Shown: positions 44,500-54,520, counted from the first letter of the stretch. The stretch: 64,000 bases of DNA from Paracoccus hibiscisoli (GCF_005048265.1 NZ_SUNH01000009.1:1-64000); one strand, 5' to 3'. Notes: generated from the letters alone by a model not told the origin. Program-made: numbers and translations.

Positions 44500-45426
44500 C
44501 TAGCCAAGCGCCGCAAGGCACCCCTGCAGCGCGGCCATGTCATCGCGGATCAGGAAAACGGGGGTGTTTTCAGGGATGTGACGCATATGCGCCTCGGCCA
44601 GAAAGGCGGGTTCGAACAGGGGCATGCGATCTGCGATGCTGCGGCCCACGCTGCCGGCCAGAAACAGCCCCTCCAGCGGCATGAAGCGCAGCGACAGCTC
44701 GCGGCACAAAAGGCCGACCAGCTCCGCGAACAGGTCATAGGTCGCGGTGGCGGCCGGATCGCCGGCCTCCATCGCGGCGGCGATCGCCTCGCCGCGCAGG
44801 GGGTCGGTGCCGGTCAGGGCGGCGTGCAGGCGCGACAACCCGCGCCCGGCAAAGGTCTCTTCTGTGGAAAAGAACCCGGCGGCGGCGTCGGCGCCCACGC
44901 GGTCCTGCAGGCGGGCCATGATGTTGGCGGGCAGGTGGGTGTGCCCCTCCTCGGCCTCAAGAACGGTGATCGCGCCGCCGGGCAGCACCCGCACCGCGCA
45001 GACGTTGAAGCCGGTGCCCAAGCCCACGACCAGCGCCTGGCCGTTGCGGGCGCGACCCTGCGGGGCCGCGCGCAGCGTCTTCAGCTGATCGCCCGACAGC
45101 GCGGGCGTGGAATAGCCCAGGGCCGACAGGTCGTTGATCAGTCGCACCTGGTCGGCATCGGTCAGCCGCGCCAGGTTGTCCTCGTCAAAGGACCAGGCGC
45201 GGTTGGTCAGGCTGGCCCGGCCACCACTGACCGGACCGGCCACGGCGATGCACATGGACGAGATGTTGGGCTGGTGTTGTTCCGCCATGAACTGGCGCAC
45301 CACGTCGTCAAAGCTGGCAAAGTCGTCGCCCTTGAAGCGCGTGACCGTGCCCGCGTCGATGGAGCCGTTGCGCGCGATCGCCAGCCGCGCATTGGTTCCG
45401 CCCACATCGCCCAGAAGCATCGCCAT
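44500..45426 (-). CDS. glk: glucokinase
   Basis: A 308-residue cytosolic enzyme phosphorylating glucose to glucose-6-phosphate with ATP. The phosphate-1 motif is LLGDVGGTNARLAI. Further motifs: CIAVAGPVSGGRASLTN, LINDLSALGYS (catalytic Asp) and VVGLGTGFNV. The start at 45426 is preferred because AGAAGGG is 9 bases upstream; the GTG at 45435 would have no spacing. It is the last gene of the sugar importer operon, 14 bases after the ATPase gene, so incoming sugar is trapped at once. Confidence 0.93.
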   Translation of the reverse strand: MAMLLGDVGGTNARLAIARNGSIDAGTVTRFKGDDFASFDDVVRQFMAEQHQPNISSMCIAVAGPVSGGRASLTNRAWSFDEDNLARLTDADQVRLINDLSALGYSTPALSGDQLKTLRAAPQGRARNGQALVVGLGTGFNVCAVRVLPGGAITVLEAEEGHTHLPANIMARLQDRVGADAAAGFFSTEETFAGRGLSRLHAALTGTDPLRGEAIAAAMEAGDPAATATYDLFAELVGLLCRELSLRFMPLEGLFLAGSVGRSIADRMPLFEPAFLAEAHMRHIPENTPVFLIRDDMAALQGCLAALG

Positions 45427-45440
45427 TGCCGTCACCCTTC

Positions 45441-46547
<1,107 letters not shown>

Positions 46548-46550
46548 GGC

Positions 46551-47405
46551 TTATCCCTTGACGCTGCCGGCGGTCAGGCCGCGGATGAAATATTTGCCGG
46601 CGACGACATAGACCAGCAGCGTGGGCAGGGCGGCGATGATCGCCGCGGCCATGTCCACGTTGTAGGCTTTGACGCCGGTGGTGGAGTTGACGATGTTGTT
46701 CAGCGCGACGGTCACGGGCTGCGACCCGGCCCCGCTGAACGACACGCCGAACAGGAAGTCGTTCCAGATCTGCGTGAACTGCCAGATCACCGACACGGTG
46801 ATGATCGGCAAGGAGATCGGCAGGAAGATCGACCAGAAGATGCGGAAGAAGCCCGCCCCGTCGACCTTGGCCGCGCGCACCAGTTCCTGCGGAATGGTGA
46901 CATAGTAGTTGCGGAAGAACAGCGTGGTGAAGCCCAGGCCATAGATCACGTGGACGAAGATCAGTCCCGGAATCGTGCCGGCCAGCCCCATCAGGCCCAG
47001 CATCTGCGCCATCGGCAGCAGCACCACCTGGAACGGGATGAAGCAGCCGAACAGGATCGCGGCAAAGAACAGGTTGGCGCCGCGGAATTTCCACTGGGCA
47101 AAGACATAGCCGTTCAGCGCCCCGATGATGGTCGAGATCATCACCGCAGGCACCGCCATCAGCACCGAGTTCCAGAAGAACGGGCGCAGCCCCTCGCACT
47201 GGGTGCCGGCGCAGGCGGTCGACCAGGCCTCGGCCCAGGGGGCGAATGTGATCTCTCGCGGCAGGGACAGCAGGCTGCCGGTGCGGATCTCCTCCAGGCT
47301 TTTCAGCGAGGTCGTCAGCATGACGAACAGCGGCATCAGATAGAACAGGGCGAACAGGATCAGGATGCCGTACAGGCCCCAACGCAAGGCGGTGTTACTG
47401 GTCAC
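46551..47405 (-). CDS. sugar ABC transporter permease, MalG-like
   Basis: A 284-residue inner-membrane permease with six predicted helices. The cytoplasmic EAA coupling loop is IPQELVRAAKVDGAGFFRIF. It starts at GTG and overlaps the preceding permease by 11 bases. Sequence style (segment EALRPFFWNSVLMAVPAV-like near residues 70-90) fits the second permease of glucose/mannose importers of the GtsABC kind. It pairs with the MalF-like subunit encoded upstream. Confidence 0.92.
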   Translation of the reverse strand: MTSNTALRWGLYGILILFALFYLMPLFVMLTTSLKSLEEIRTGSLLSLPREITFAPWAEAWSTACAGTQCEGLRPFFWNSVLMAVPAVMISTIIGALNGYVFAQWKFRGANLFFAAILFGCFIPFQVVLLPMAQMLGLMGLAGTIPGLIFVHVIYGLGFTTLFFRNYYVTIPQELVRAAKVDGAGFFRIFWSIFLPISLPIITVSVIWQFTQIWNDFLFGVSFSGAGSQPVTVALNNIVNSTTGVKAYNVDMAAAIIAALPTLLVYVVAGKYFIRGLTAGSVKG

Positions 47406-48267
47406 GGCGCGGCCTCAATTCACTGTAGAGATAGGGGACGACGATGGCAAAGATGACCATCATCATGATCATGGCGCTGGACGCCGCCTGCCCCAGATCG
47501 CCGCGCGAGAAGGCCATGGCATACATGTAGGTCGCGGGCAGGTCGGTGGCATAGCCGGGGCCGCCGCCGGTCAGCGCGATGACCAGGTCGAACGCCTTGA
47601 TGGCCAGGTGCGCCAGCACGATGAAGGCCGACAGGAAGATCGGCGCCATCGTCGGGATGATGATCGCGGAATAGATGCGGTGCGTGGGGATGCCGTCGAC
47701 CTGGGCCGCGCGGATGATTTCCGTGTCGACCGAACGCAGACCGGCCAGGAACAGCGCCATGACGAACCCCGAGGCCTGCCAGACGGCGGCCAGCACGATC
47801 GTGTAGATCGCCATGTCGGGGCGGATCAGCCAGTCGAAGGTGAAGCTTTCCCAGCCCCAGCCCCGGACGGCGGCCTGGATGCCCAGGCCCGGGTTCAGGA
47901 TCCATTTCCAAGCGGTGCCGGTCACGATCAGCGACAGGGCCATGGGATACAGATAGATGGTGCGCAGCACGCCCTCGGCGCGGATCTTCTGGTCCAGGAA
48001 GATGGCCAGGGCCAGGCCGATCACCATCGAGATCACGATGAACAGACCGCCAAAGATGAACAGGTTGTTCATCGCCACGTCCCACCGGGGGGCTGCGAAC
48101 AGGCGCTCGTATTGCGTGATGCCGTCCAGTTCGTAGCGCGGCATCAGGCGCGATCGGGTAAAGCTGATCCAGGCCGTCCAGGCGATGAAGCCGTAGACGA
48201 AGACCAGGATCGCCACGAAGGACGGCGCCAAGACGACCTTGGGCACGTTGCGTTCAAGCCATTCCAT
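47395..48267 (-). CDS. sugar ABC transporter permease, MalF-like
   Basis: A 290-residue inner-membrane permease with six predicted helices and EAA loop TEIIRAAQVDGIPTHRIYSA. Late segment VIALTGGGPGYATDLP is the usual permease signature. The ATG at 48267 has a GGGGG run about 10 bases upstream; an in-frame TTG at 48285 is an alternative start adding six residues. The gap to the binding-protein gene contains a strong hairpin, so permease expression is probably lower than that of the binding protein. Confidence 0.92.
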   Translation of the reverse strand: MEWLERNVPKVVLAPSFVAILVFVYGFIAWTAWISFTRSRLMPRYELDGITQYERLFAAPRWDVAMNNLFIFGGLFIVISMVIGLALAIFLDQKIRAEGVLRTIYLYPMALSLIVTGTAWKWILNPGLGIQAAVRGWGWESFTFDWLIRPDMAIYTIVLAAVWQASGFVMALFLAGLRSVDTEIIRAAQVDGIPTHRIYSAIIIPTMAPIFLSAFIVLAHLAIKAFDLVIALTGGGPGYATDLPATYMYAMAFSRGDLGQAASSAMIMMMVIFAIVVPYLYSELRPRRDQ

Positions 48268-48290
48268 TTTTCGGTAAACCCCCAAAGAAA

Positions 48291-48320
48291 GACCCCGCGC
48301 CCGGCAAGGGGCGCGGGGTC
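48291..48320 (-). terminator. hairpin attenuator between the binding-protein and permease genes
   Basis: A perfect 12-bp stem GACCCCGCGCCC / GGGCGCGGGGTC with a six-base loop. On the minus strand it is followed by TTTCTTT. It is 13 bases past the binding-protein stop. This is a typical partial terminator and mRNA-stabilising structure that sets high binding-protein to permease ratios. Confidence 0.75.
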
Positions 48321-48332
48321 GTCAGGCCGTGA

Positions 48333-49574
48333 TCACATCGCGTTGGCGACGGCGTCGGCCAGTTGCTGCACGGCGTCATCCGACGACATGTCGCTGTTGA
48401 AATGCGCGGTCACCACGTCGGTGATCGCGCCGGCCGGCGCACCGCGCAGCGCCATGCCATGCGCATAGCTGGGCAGCAGCGAACCGCTGGCCGCATCCGC
48501 GGTCATGTCGGCATTCGACTGTTTCGCGCAATCGTCGAAATCGTCCAGCGAGACGTCGGTGCGTGCCGGGATCGAGCCCTTGTTCAGGTTGAACGTGTGC
48601 TGGAATTCCGGCCCCATGATCAGGCTGGCCAGAAGGGCCTGGCCCTGCTGCTTGTCCTCGCCGTCCAGCTCAAAGAAGGCAAAGCTGTCGACGTTATACA
48701 GGAACCCTTCGCCCGGGGTCGGCGCGCAGACGAAATCGACGCCCGGCTCTTTGCCCGCGGCCAGGAATTCGCCCTTGGCCCAGTCACCCATGATCTGGAA
48801 GGCGGCCTCGTCGTTCATGACCATGGCCGTGGCCAGGTTCCAGTCGCGACCCGAGAAGTTGTCGTCGACATAGCCGCGGATGGTCCGCATCTGGTCGAAC
48901 ACCTGGCGCATCGTGTCCGAGGTCAGCGCCTCGGTGTCCAGATCGACCAGCGCTTGGCTGTAGAATTCCGGTCCGCCCAGGCCCAGGACGACCGTCTCGA
49001 AGATGGTCGCGTCCTGCCAGTTCTGGCCGCCATGGGCCAGCGGCGTCACGCCCGCGGCCTGCAGCTTTTCGGCGGCGGCGTTGAATTCGTCCCAGGTGGT
49101 CGGCATCTCGATGCCATGCTCGTCCAGGATCTGCTTGTTGCCCCAGATCCAGTTGACGCGGTGGACGTTCACGGGTGCGGCGCACCACTGGTCATCGCAC
49201 TTCATGTGGGCGGCGATCTGCTCGGGCAGGACGGCGTCCCAGCCATTCTCCTCGGCAACAGTGCCGATATCGGCCAGGCCGGTCTCCTCGAACCATTCCT
49301 GGATCGCGGGGCCTTTCAGCTGGACGGCGGTGGGGGCGTTGCCGGACAGGACGCGGGCGCGCAGCGCGGTCATCGCGGCGTCGCCGCCGCCGCCGGCCAC
49401 GGGCATGTCGGTCCAGGTGCCGCCTTCGGCTGCGAACTGCTCCTGCAGGACGGCGACCGAACGGGCCTCGCCGCCCGAGGTCCACCAATGCATCACCTCG
49501 GCGGTGGGGTTGGCCATCGCGGGCGCAGCCATCATCACGGCGGTCGATGCCGCCAGAACGGATTTCAGGTTCAT
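48333..49574 (-). CDS. sugar ABC transporter substrate-binding protein, glucose/mannose type
   Basis: A 413-residue periplasmic protein with signal peptide (about residues 1-22, ending AMA). The mature start VMHWWTSGGEARSVAVLQEQ and the segment MPVAGGGGDAAMTALRAR closely follow GtsA-type glucose-binding proteins. Two disulfide-capable cysteines are in HMKCDDQWCAAP. The glucokinase gene at the operon end supports glucose as substrate. GGGAGG lies 6 bases before the ATG. It is divergent from the OmpR-like regulator gene across 182 bases. Confidence 0.92.
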   Translation of the reverse strand: MNLKSVLAASTAVMMAAPAMANPTAEVMHWWTSGGEARSVAVLQEQFAAEGGTWTDMPVAGGGGDAAMTALRARVLSGNAPTAVQLKGPAIQEWFEETGLADIGTVAEENGWDAVLPEQIAAHMKCDDQWCAAPVNVHRVNWIWGNKQILDEHGIEMPTTWDEFNAAAEKLQAAGVTPLAHGGQNWQDATIFETVVLGLGGPEFYSQALVDLDTEALTSDTMRQVFDQMRTIRGYVDDNFSGRDWNLATAMVMNDEAAFQIMGDWAKGEFLAAGKEPGVDFVCAPTPGEGFLYNVDSFAFFELDGEDKQQGQALLASLIMGPEFQHTFNLNKGSIPARTDVSLDDFDDCAKQSNADMTADAASGSLLPSYAHGMALRGAPAGAITDVVTAHFNSDMSSDDAVQQLADAVANAM

Positions 49575-49694
49575 GGATCCTCCCAGATCTTTCCCGCGCG
49601 GATTCGCTGATCCGCGTGTTCCGCCATCATGCCTGAGCGCCAGCCATGCCCGCAACGCAGAGCCGCCATGCGCCAGGCAGATTTCGCGGCGTTA

Positions 49695-49733
49695 TGTTAC
49701 AAACTGTTACGAAACCCCCGCAGGCGGTGCTAG
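49695..49733 (+). promoter_or_regulatory. phased direct repeat and promoter of the OmpR-like regulator
   Basis: TGTTACAAAC (49695-49704) and TGTTACGAAA (49705-49714) are adjacent 10-base repeats differing at two positions. The one-helical-turn period is typical of OmpR/PhoB binding sites. The second repeat occupies the -35 position relative to TGCTAG (49728-49733, 17-base spacer). It suggests autoregulation and perhaps control of the divergent sugar importer. Confidence 0.5.
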
Positions 49734-49756
49734 ACCACCGAACCGGAGGACCGATC

Positions 49757-50461
49757 ATGAGCCTGCACCGCCTTCTGCTGGTCGAGGATGATGCCGACAT
49801 GGCCGCCATGCTGGCCGCCTATCTGCAGCGCAACGGCCTGCACGTGACCTGCGCCGACAGCCGCGCGACCGCGCTGGCCGCGCTGCGCGGGGGCCGGGTG
49901 GACCTGATCCTGCTGGACGTGTCCCTGGGCGATGACGACGGCGTGCAGATCTGCGCCGAGATCCGCGAGGCGCAGGACGTGCCCATCATCATGGTCAGCG
50001 CCCTGTCCGCCGACCATCAGCGCATGGCCGGCTACGAGGTCGGGGCCGACGACTACATCGCCAAGCCGTTCAACCCCGACCTGCTGCTGGCCCGCATCCG
50101 GGCGGTGCTGCGCCGGGCGAACCGCGCGCCCAGCCTGTCGCACAGGCGGCGCGACAGCGTGCTGCGCTTTGCGGGCTGGCGATACGACGCGCGCCGCGAC
50201 GAGGTGACCGCGCCCGGCGGCTGGCAGGTCAGCCTGTCCGCGCGCGAGACCGCGCTGCTGCGGGTGTTCCTGGCCAACCCGCTGATCCCCCTGACCCGGG
50301 ACGAGATCGCCGCCGCCCTGGACGATGACGATGCCGCCGAAGGGCGCGCCATCGACGTGCTGGTCGGACGGTTGCGGCAGAAGACCGACCCCGCCCTGAT
50401 CCGCACCGAACGGGGCCTGGGCTATGTGCTGTCGTCCGAGGTGGCGCGTGACGCTGACTGA
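49757..50461 (+). CDS. OmpR-family response regulator
   Basis: A 234-residue regulator. The receiver domain (about 1-120) has LLLVEDDADMA, phospho-acceptor D54 in LILLDVSLGDDDG and Lys in DDYIAKPFNPD. The winged-helix domain (about 135-230) includes RETALLRVFLANP, AIDVLVGRLRQK and IRTERGLGYVL. CGGAGGA precedes the ATG. The kinase gene overlaps it by 14 bases. Divergent orientation to the glucose-type importer hints at, but does not prove, control of sugar uptake. Confidence 0.93.
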   Translation: MSLHRLLLVEDDADMAAMLAAYLQRNGLHVTCADSRATALAALRGGRVDLILLDVSLGDDDGVQICAEIREAQDVPIIMVSALSADHQRMAGYEVGADDYIAKPFNPDLLLARIRAVLRRANRAPSLSHRRRDSVLRFAGWRYDARRDEVTAPGGWQVSLSARETALLRVFLANPLIPLTRDEIAAALDDDDAAEGRAIDVLVGRLRQKTDPALIRTERGLGYVLSSEVARDAD

Positions 50462-51860
50462 CCGCCTGTCGCTGCGGGTGGTGGCCAGCCTGTGGGTGGT
50501 GCTGGCGATGCTGGCGGGGGGCGGGTCGGTCTGGCTGTGGACCGCCAGCGACGCGGCCTGGCGGGCGCATCTGGACGGGGCCTATGTCGCGGGCCTTGCC
50601 CTGGCCGACAGCCTGGAATCGGGCAGCGCCCTGCCCCAGGGCCTGTCGCTGACCCAGCTGCGCGCCGAACCGGACCTGCCGCCGGGCTGGCGGCAGACGG
50701 TGATCACCCTGACCGGCGGCGGCCGCCCGGACCTCACGCAGGGCGCGCGGCTGTCGGTGCGCATCCAGTCGCCCGACCTGACCTATCCGGCGGCGGCGGT
50801 GCAATCGGTGGGCGGCGGCAGCCAGGCGGCGGGGCTGGCCTCGGTCACGCGGGCAATGGCGCGGTTCTGCAGCGATCCGCGCCTGTTCATCCAGCGCGAC
50901 ACGGGGCCGTGGATGCGCATCGACGGCGCGGCGGTCTGGGGCTGCGACGCGGCGCCGCCCGACCGGCGCCTGCTGGCCGGGGCGCTGGCGGTGGGGGCGT
51001 TGGCGCTGCTGCTGGGTTGGGTGGCCGAAGTGTCGGGCGCCTTCGTGGCCTTCGCGCGCGCCCTGGGCGATCACCGCGCCCGCACCGCCGCCCTGCCCGT
51101 CGGCGGCGTCGAGGAGCTGCGCCAGACCGCGCAGGCCGTGAACGCCTATGTCGCCCAGGACCGCGCCGCGCTGGAGAATCGCGCCCTGGTCCTGTCGGGG
51201 GTCAGCCATGATCTGGGCACCCCCGCCACCCGCCTGCGCCTGCGCAGCGCCATGATCGAGGACGCCTCCCTGCGCGAGCGGCTGGAGCGGGACATCGACG
51301 AGATGACCACCATGATCGACGGCGTGCTGACCTATACCCGCGCCGAGATCGGGGCCGAGCCGTTCCGCCAGCTATCCCTGACTTCGCTGGCCGAGGCGGT
51401 GGTGGCCGATTATCAGGACGTGGGCCTGCCCGTGACGCTGCGCCAGTCGCAGCCGCCCCCGGCCCGCGCGGGCACGCTGTTTTCCCGCACGGCCAGCCGC
51501 CCGACGCTGGACAGCCACGCGCTGCTGATGCGCGGCCAGCCCACCGCGCTGCGCCGCGCGCTGTCCAATCTGATCGACAATGCGCTGAAATACGGGCGCG
51601 AGGCCGTGGTCGTCACCGGCGGCAGCGCGGACGAGGCCTGGATCGGCGTCACCGACCGCGGATCGGTCCTGACCGAGGAGGACGTCGCCCGCCTGACCGG
51701 TGCCTTTCAGCGCGGAGAGAATGCGGGCACCGCCAGCGGTGTGGGACTGGGCCTGGCGATCGTCTCGACCATCGCGGCGCAGCATGGCGGGCGGCTGGAA
51801 TTCCACCGCGCCTCCCCGGGGCTGGAGGCGCGTCTGACCCTGGCGCGGCGGTGGGCGTGA
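50448..51860 (+). CDS. EnvZ-like sensor histidine kinase
   Basis: A 470-residue membrane kinase starting at GTG with GAGG upstream. Two transmembrane helices (about 12-33 and 176-195) flank a periplasmic sensor domain of about 140 residues. A HAMP-like linker follows, then H254 in SGVSHDLGTPATRLRLR, N-box LSNLIDNALKYG and G-box GVGLGLAIVSTIAAQHG. The periplasmic domain has two cysteines (RFCSDPR, VWGCDAA) that could be linked. It overlaps its regulator gene by 14 bases. Confidence 0.93.
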   Translation: MTLTDRLSLRVVASLWVVLAMLAGGGSVWLWTASDAAWRAHLDGAYVAGLALADSLESGSALPQGLSLTQLRAEPDLPPGWRQTVITLTGGGRPDLTQGARLSVRIQSPDLTYPAAAVQSVGGGSQAAGLASVTRAMARFCSDPRLFIQRDTGPWMRIDGAAVWGCDAAPPDRRLLAGALAVGALALLLGWVAEVSGAFVAFARALGDHRARTAALPVGGVEELRQTAQAVNAYVAQDRAALENRALVLSGVSHDLGTPATRLRLRSAMIEDASLRERLERDIDEMTTMIDGVLTYTRAEIGAEPFRQLSLTSLAEAVVADYQDVGLPVTLRQSQPPPARAGTLFSRTASRPTLDSHALLMRGQPTALRRALSNLIDNALKYGREAVVVTGGSADEAWIGVTDRGSVLTEEDVARLTGAFQRGENAGTASGVGLGLAIVSTIAAQHGGRLEFHRASPGLEARLTLARRWA

Positions 51861-51929
51861 CGCAGCGTCCGGGAACCCTGATGGCAAAATCCGCGTTTTC
51901 CTGATGAATTCGCAAGAAAGGCTATCATC

Positions 51930-52352
51930 ATGACCCGCGCAGATCCCATCATTCGCCTTGGCTTTGCCGGCGCGGTGGCGCTGCTGAACGTCACGCCCGC
52001 TTTGTCCGCCAGCCCCGCCCAGCCCGTCCAGGGTTGGAGCGCGATGCAGGGCATCGCCCCCGCCACCCTGCTGGAGGACATCCACACCCTGCCGGTGTCC
52101 GAACTGGCCATCGACGATCAGCCCTATTGCGCGTCCGACGCGGAAATCGCGGCCACCCTGCGCCATGATTTCGACGAACACCCCGTCGAGACCGCCGGCG
52201 CCCAAGGCACCGAGCTGTGGGGGTCGGACCAGCTGGGCACCTGGACGCTGGTCGCCCCGCGCGCCGATGAGACCAGCTGCATCATCGCCAGCGGCATCGG
52301 CTTCAGCGACGACCGCAGCACGCAGGCCTATTACACCGTGGCCGGGCTGTAA
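51930..52352 (+). CDS. exported hypothetical protein next to the two-component pair
   Basis: A 140-residue protein with signal peptide (about residues 1-27, ending ALSA). Two cysteines (QPYCASD, ETSCIIA) are likely disulfide bonded in the periplasm. The central segment AEIAATLRHDFDEHPVETAG and GTELWGSDQLGTWTLV suggest a compact beta-rich fold; no family is recognised. AAGAAAGG precedes the ATG. It lies 69 bases after the kinase gene and could be its target or accessory. Its stop codon directly abuts the stop of the convergent ABC ATPase gene. Confidence 0.75.
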   Translation: MTRADPIIRLGFAGAVALLNVTPALSASPAQPVQGWSAMQGIAPATLLEDIHTLPVSELAIDDQPYCASDAEIAATLRHDFDEHPVETAGAQGTELWGSDQLGTWTLVAPRADETSCIIASGIGFSDDRSTQAYYTVAGL

Positions 52353-53093
52353 TCAGCCCACCCGCCGCAGGAAGGCCCGCGTGCGGTCGTCCTGCGCCCG
52401 TCCGAACAGCTGTTCGGGCGGCCCCTGTTCGACGATGCGCCCCCCCTCCATGAACACGATCCGGTCGGCGATCTCGCGGGCGAACTGCATCTCGTGGGTG
52501 ACGATCAGCATGGTCTGGCGCCCGTCCGCGATGCGGCGGATTAGGTCCAGAACCTCGCCCACCCATTCGGGGTCCAGCGCGCTGGTCGGCTCGTCGAACA
52601 GCATCAGATCGGCGTCCAGCGCCATCGCGCGCCCGATCCCCACGCGCTGCTGTTGCCCGCCCGACATGGCGGCGGGATAGCTGTCGCCGCGATCCGCCAG
52701 CCCGATCTGCGCCAGGATGTCATCGGCCCGCGCGCGGGCGCGATCAGCGGACCAGCCGCGCACCGTGGTCAGCCCTTCGGTGATGTTGGCGCGCGCGGTC
52801 TTGTTGGCGAACAGGGCATAGTTCTGGAACACGAACCCCGTCCGCCGCCGCAGCGCCAGAATGTCGGCGCGGCTGGCACGGGCAGCATCCACCGTCACGT
52901 CGCCCATGCGGATCTGGCCCTGATCGGGCTGGTCCAGCCAGTTCAGGCAACGCAGCAGCGTCGATTTTCCGGTGCCCGAGGGGCCGATGATCGCCACGCG
53001 TTCGCCCGGCTCCAGGCACAGGTCGATGCCGTTCAGCACCGTATTGGTGCCGAACCGCTTGACCAGTCCGGTGATCTCGATCTGACAGCTCAT
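52353..53093 (-). CDS. polar amino-acid ABC transporter ATP-binding protein
   Basis: A 246-residue HisP/GlnQ-type ATPase. Walker A GPSGTGKST, Q-loop FQNYALFANKTA, signature MSGGQQQRVGIGRAMALD, Walker B LMLFDEPTSALDPE, H-loop IVTHEMQFAREIAD. Energises the importer encoded by the two upstream genes; its start overlaps the permease stop by 4 bases (ATGA). The presence of WLDQPDQGQIR and related segments is usual for cystine/glutamine-type systems. Confidence 0.93.
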   Translation of the reverse strand: MSCQIEITGLVKRFGTNTVLNGIDLCLEPGERVAIIGPSGTGKSTLLRCLNWLDQPDQGQIRMGDVTVDAARASRADILALRRRTGFVFQNYALFANKTARANITEGLTTVRGWSADRARARADDILAQIGLADRGDSYPAAMSGGQQQRVGIGRAMALDADLMLFDEPTSALDPEWVGEVLDLIRRIADGRQTMLIVTHEMQFAREIADRIVFMEGGRIVEQGPPEQLFGRAQDDRTRAFLRRVG

Positions 53094-53764
53094 CGGGCGA
53101 CCGCCTTTCCAAGGCTGGATTCCAGCCGGCGCTGGCCGACCGACAGGGTTTCGACGATGACCCAGTAGAACAGCGCGACCACCAGGAACGCCTCCAGATA
53201 CAGAAAGCTGCCGGCGGCCTCCTTCTGTGCGGCGCCCATCATCTCGGTCACGCCCAGGGTGAAGGCCAGCGAGGTGCTTTTGATCATGTCGATGAAATAG
53301 TTCATCAGCGTCGGCGCCGCCGTCCGCGCGGCTTGGGGCAGGATGATCCGGCGCAGCAGCTGGCCCTGGGTCATGCCGATGGACTGGGCGGCCTCCCACT
53401 GGCTGCGATCGACGCCCAGGATGGCGCCGCGGATGCTCTCTGCCATATAGGCCGAGAAATGCAGCGTCAGGCCGATGATCGCCGCCGTCACCCCGTCGAT
53501 GCCGGTCATGGCGGGCACCACCTGCGGCAGGCCGAAATAGAACAGGAACAGCTGCACCAGCAGGGGCGTGCCCCGGAAAAAGCTGATGAACACCGCCACG
53601 ATGCGGTCCAGCACCGGCACGCGCAGCACCCGCACGATGGCCAGCGCCGCCGCCAGCGCCAGCGCCGCGATCATGGCGATGACCGCCATGAACAGCGTCA
53701 GCGGCACATAGCCCGCGATGACCGGGACCAGCTCCCACATATAGGCGGTGTCCAGGGGGCGCAT
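53090..53764 (-). CDS. polar amino-acid ABC transporter permease
   Basis: A 224-residue HisM/GlnP-family permease with about five helices. Features: FFRGTPLLVQLFLFYFGLPQ, the family segment AYMAESIRGAILGVDRSQWE and coupling loop AAQSIGMTQGQLLRRIILPQ. A single permease gene implies a homodimer. It begins immediately after the stop codon of the binding-protein gene (no gap), so translation is coupled. Confidence 0.93.
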   Translation of the reverse strand: MRPLDTAYMWELVPVIAGYVPLTLFMAVIAMIAALALAAALAIVRVLRVPVLDRIVAVFISFFRGTPLLVQLFLFYFGLPQVVPAMTGIDGVTAAIIGLTLHFSAYMAESIRGAILGVDRSQWEAAQSIGMTQGQLLRRIILPQAARTAAPTLMNYFIDMIKSTSLAFTLGVTEMMGAAQKEAAGSFLYLEAFLVVALFYWVIVETLSVGQRRLESSLGKAVAR

Positions 53765-54520
53765 TTACTCGGCCACGGGCTGCGTGACGTCGGCCTCCAG
53801 CCATTTCTGGGATATCTCGGCCAGGGTGCCGTTCTCCTTCAGCGTGGTGATGGCGGCGTCCACGCGGTCGCGCAGCGCTTGGCCCGCCTCGTCATTGCGG
53901 AAGGGCAGGGCATTGCGGATCTCCGAGAAGGGCTCTCCGGCCAGCTCCAGCGGCAGCGGGCTCTGCGCGATCACCTGCGCGGATGACACGCGGTCCATCA
54001 CGAACGCATCGACCCGGCCCAGGGCGGTGTCCTGTTCGATGTTGCTTTCATAGGTGCGGATGTCGATCTGATCCGCATTGGGCAGTTCGCGCAGCAGCTG
54101 TTCGAAATTCGACCCCAGGTTCACCGCGACCGTCTTGCCGTCCAGGCTTTCGGGGCCGGTGATGTCGGCCGCGTTGCCTTCGCGGGTCACGATCTGCGCG
54201 CCGTCATAGACATAGGGCTGGGTGAAGGCAAAGGCCGCCTCGCGTTCGGGGGTGATGGTGATCTGGTTGGCGATGGTGTCGATGCGGTTCGATTCCAGCG
54301 CGCCGATCAGGCCCGAAAAGGACATGGTGACGAATTCGACCTCATCGCCCGTCTCCTCGGCGATGGCGTTCAGGAAATCGACCTCAAAGCCCTGCAGCGT
54401 GTCCGCGCGGGTGAAGGTAAAGGGAAAATAGCCGCCGGACATGCCCACCCGGATCGTGTCGGCGGTGGCGGGCAGGGCGGTGGTCAGCGCCAGGATGGCG
54501 GCGACGATGGGGGTGCGCAT
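53765..54520 (-). CDS. amino-acid ABC transporter substrate-binding protein, cystine-like
   Basis: A 251-residue periplasmic protein of family 3 (signal peptide about 1-21). Ligand-region features include YFPFTFTRADTLQGFEVDF, ESNRIDTIANQITITPERE and TQPYVYDGAQIV. The NQ-ITITPER and YVYDGAQI combination resembles cystine-binding proteins (TcyA/FliY), so cystine is the best guess; other polar amino acids are possible. AAAGGAG precedes the ATG. It is the first gene of the three-gene importer operon. Confidence 0.9.
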   Translation of the reverse strand: MRTPIVAAILALTTALPATADTIRVGMSGGYFPFTFTRADTLQGFEVDFLNAIAEETGDEVEFVTMSFSGLIGALESNRIDTIANQITITPEREAAFAFTQPYVYDGAQIVTREGNAADITGPESLDGKTVAVNLGSNFEQLLRELPNADQIDIRTYESNIEQDTALGRVDAFVMDRVSSAQVIAQSPLPLELAGEPFSEIRNALPFRNDEAGQALRDRVDAAITTLKENGTLAEISQKWLEADVTQPVAE

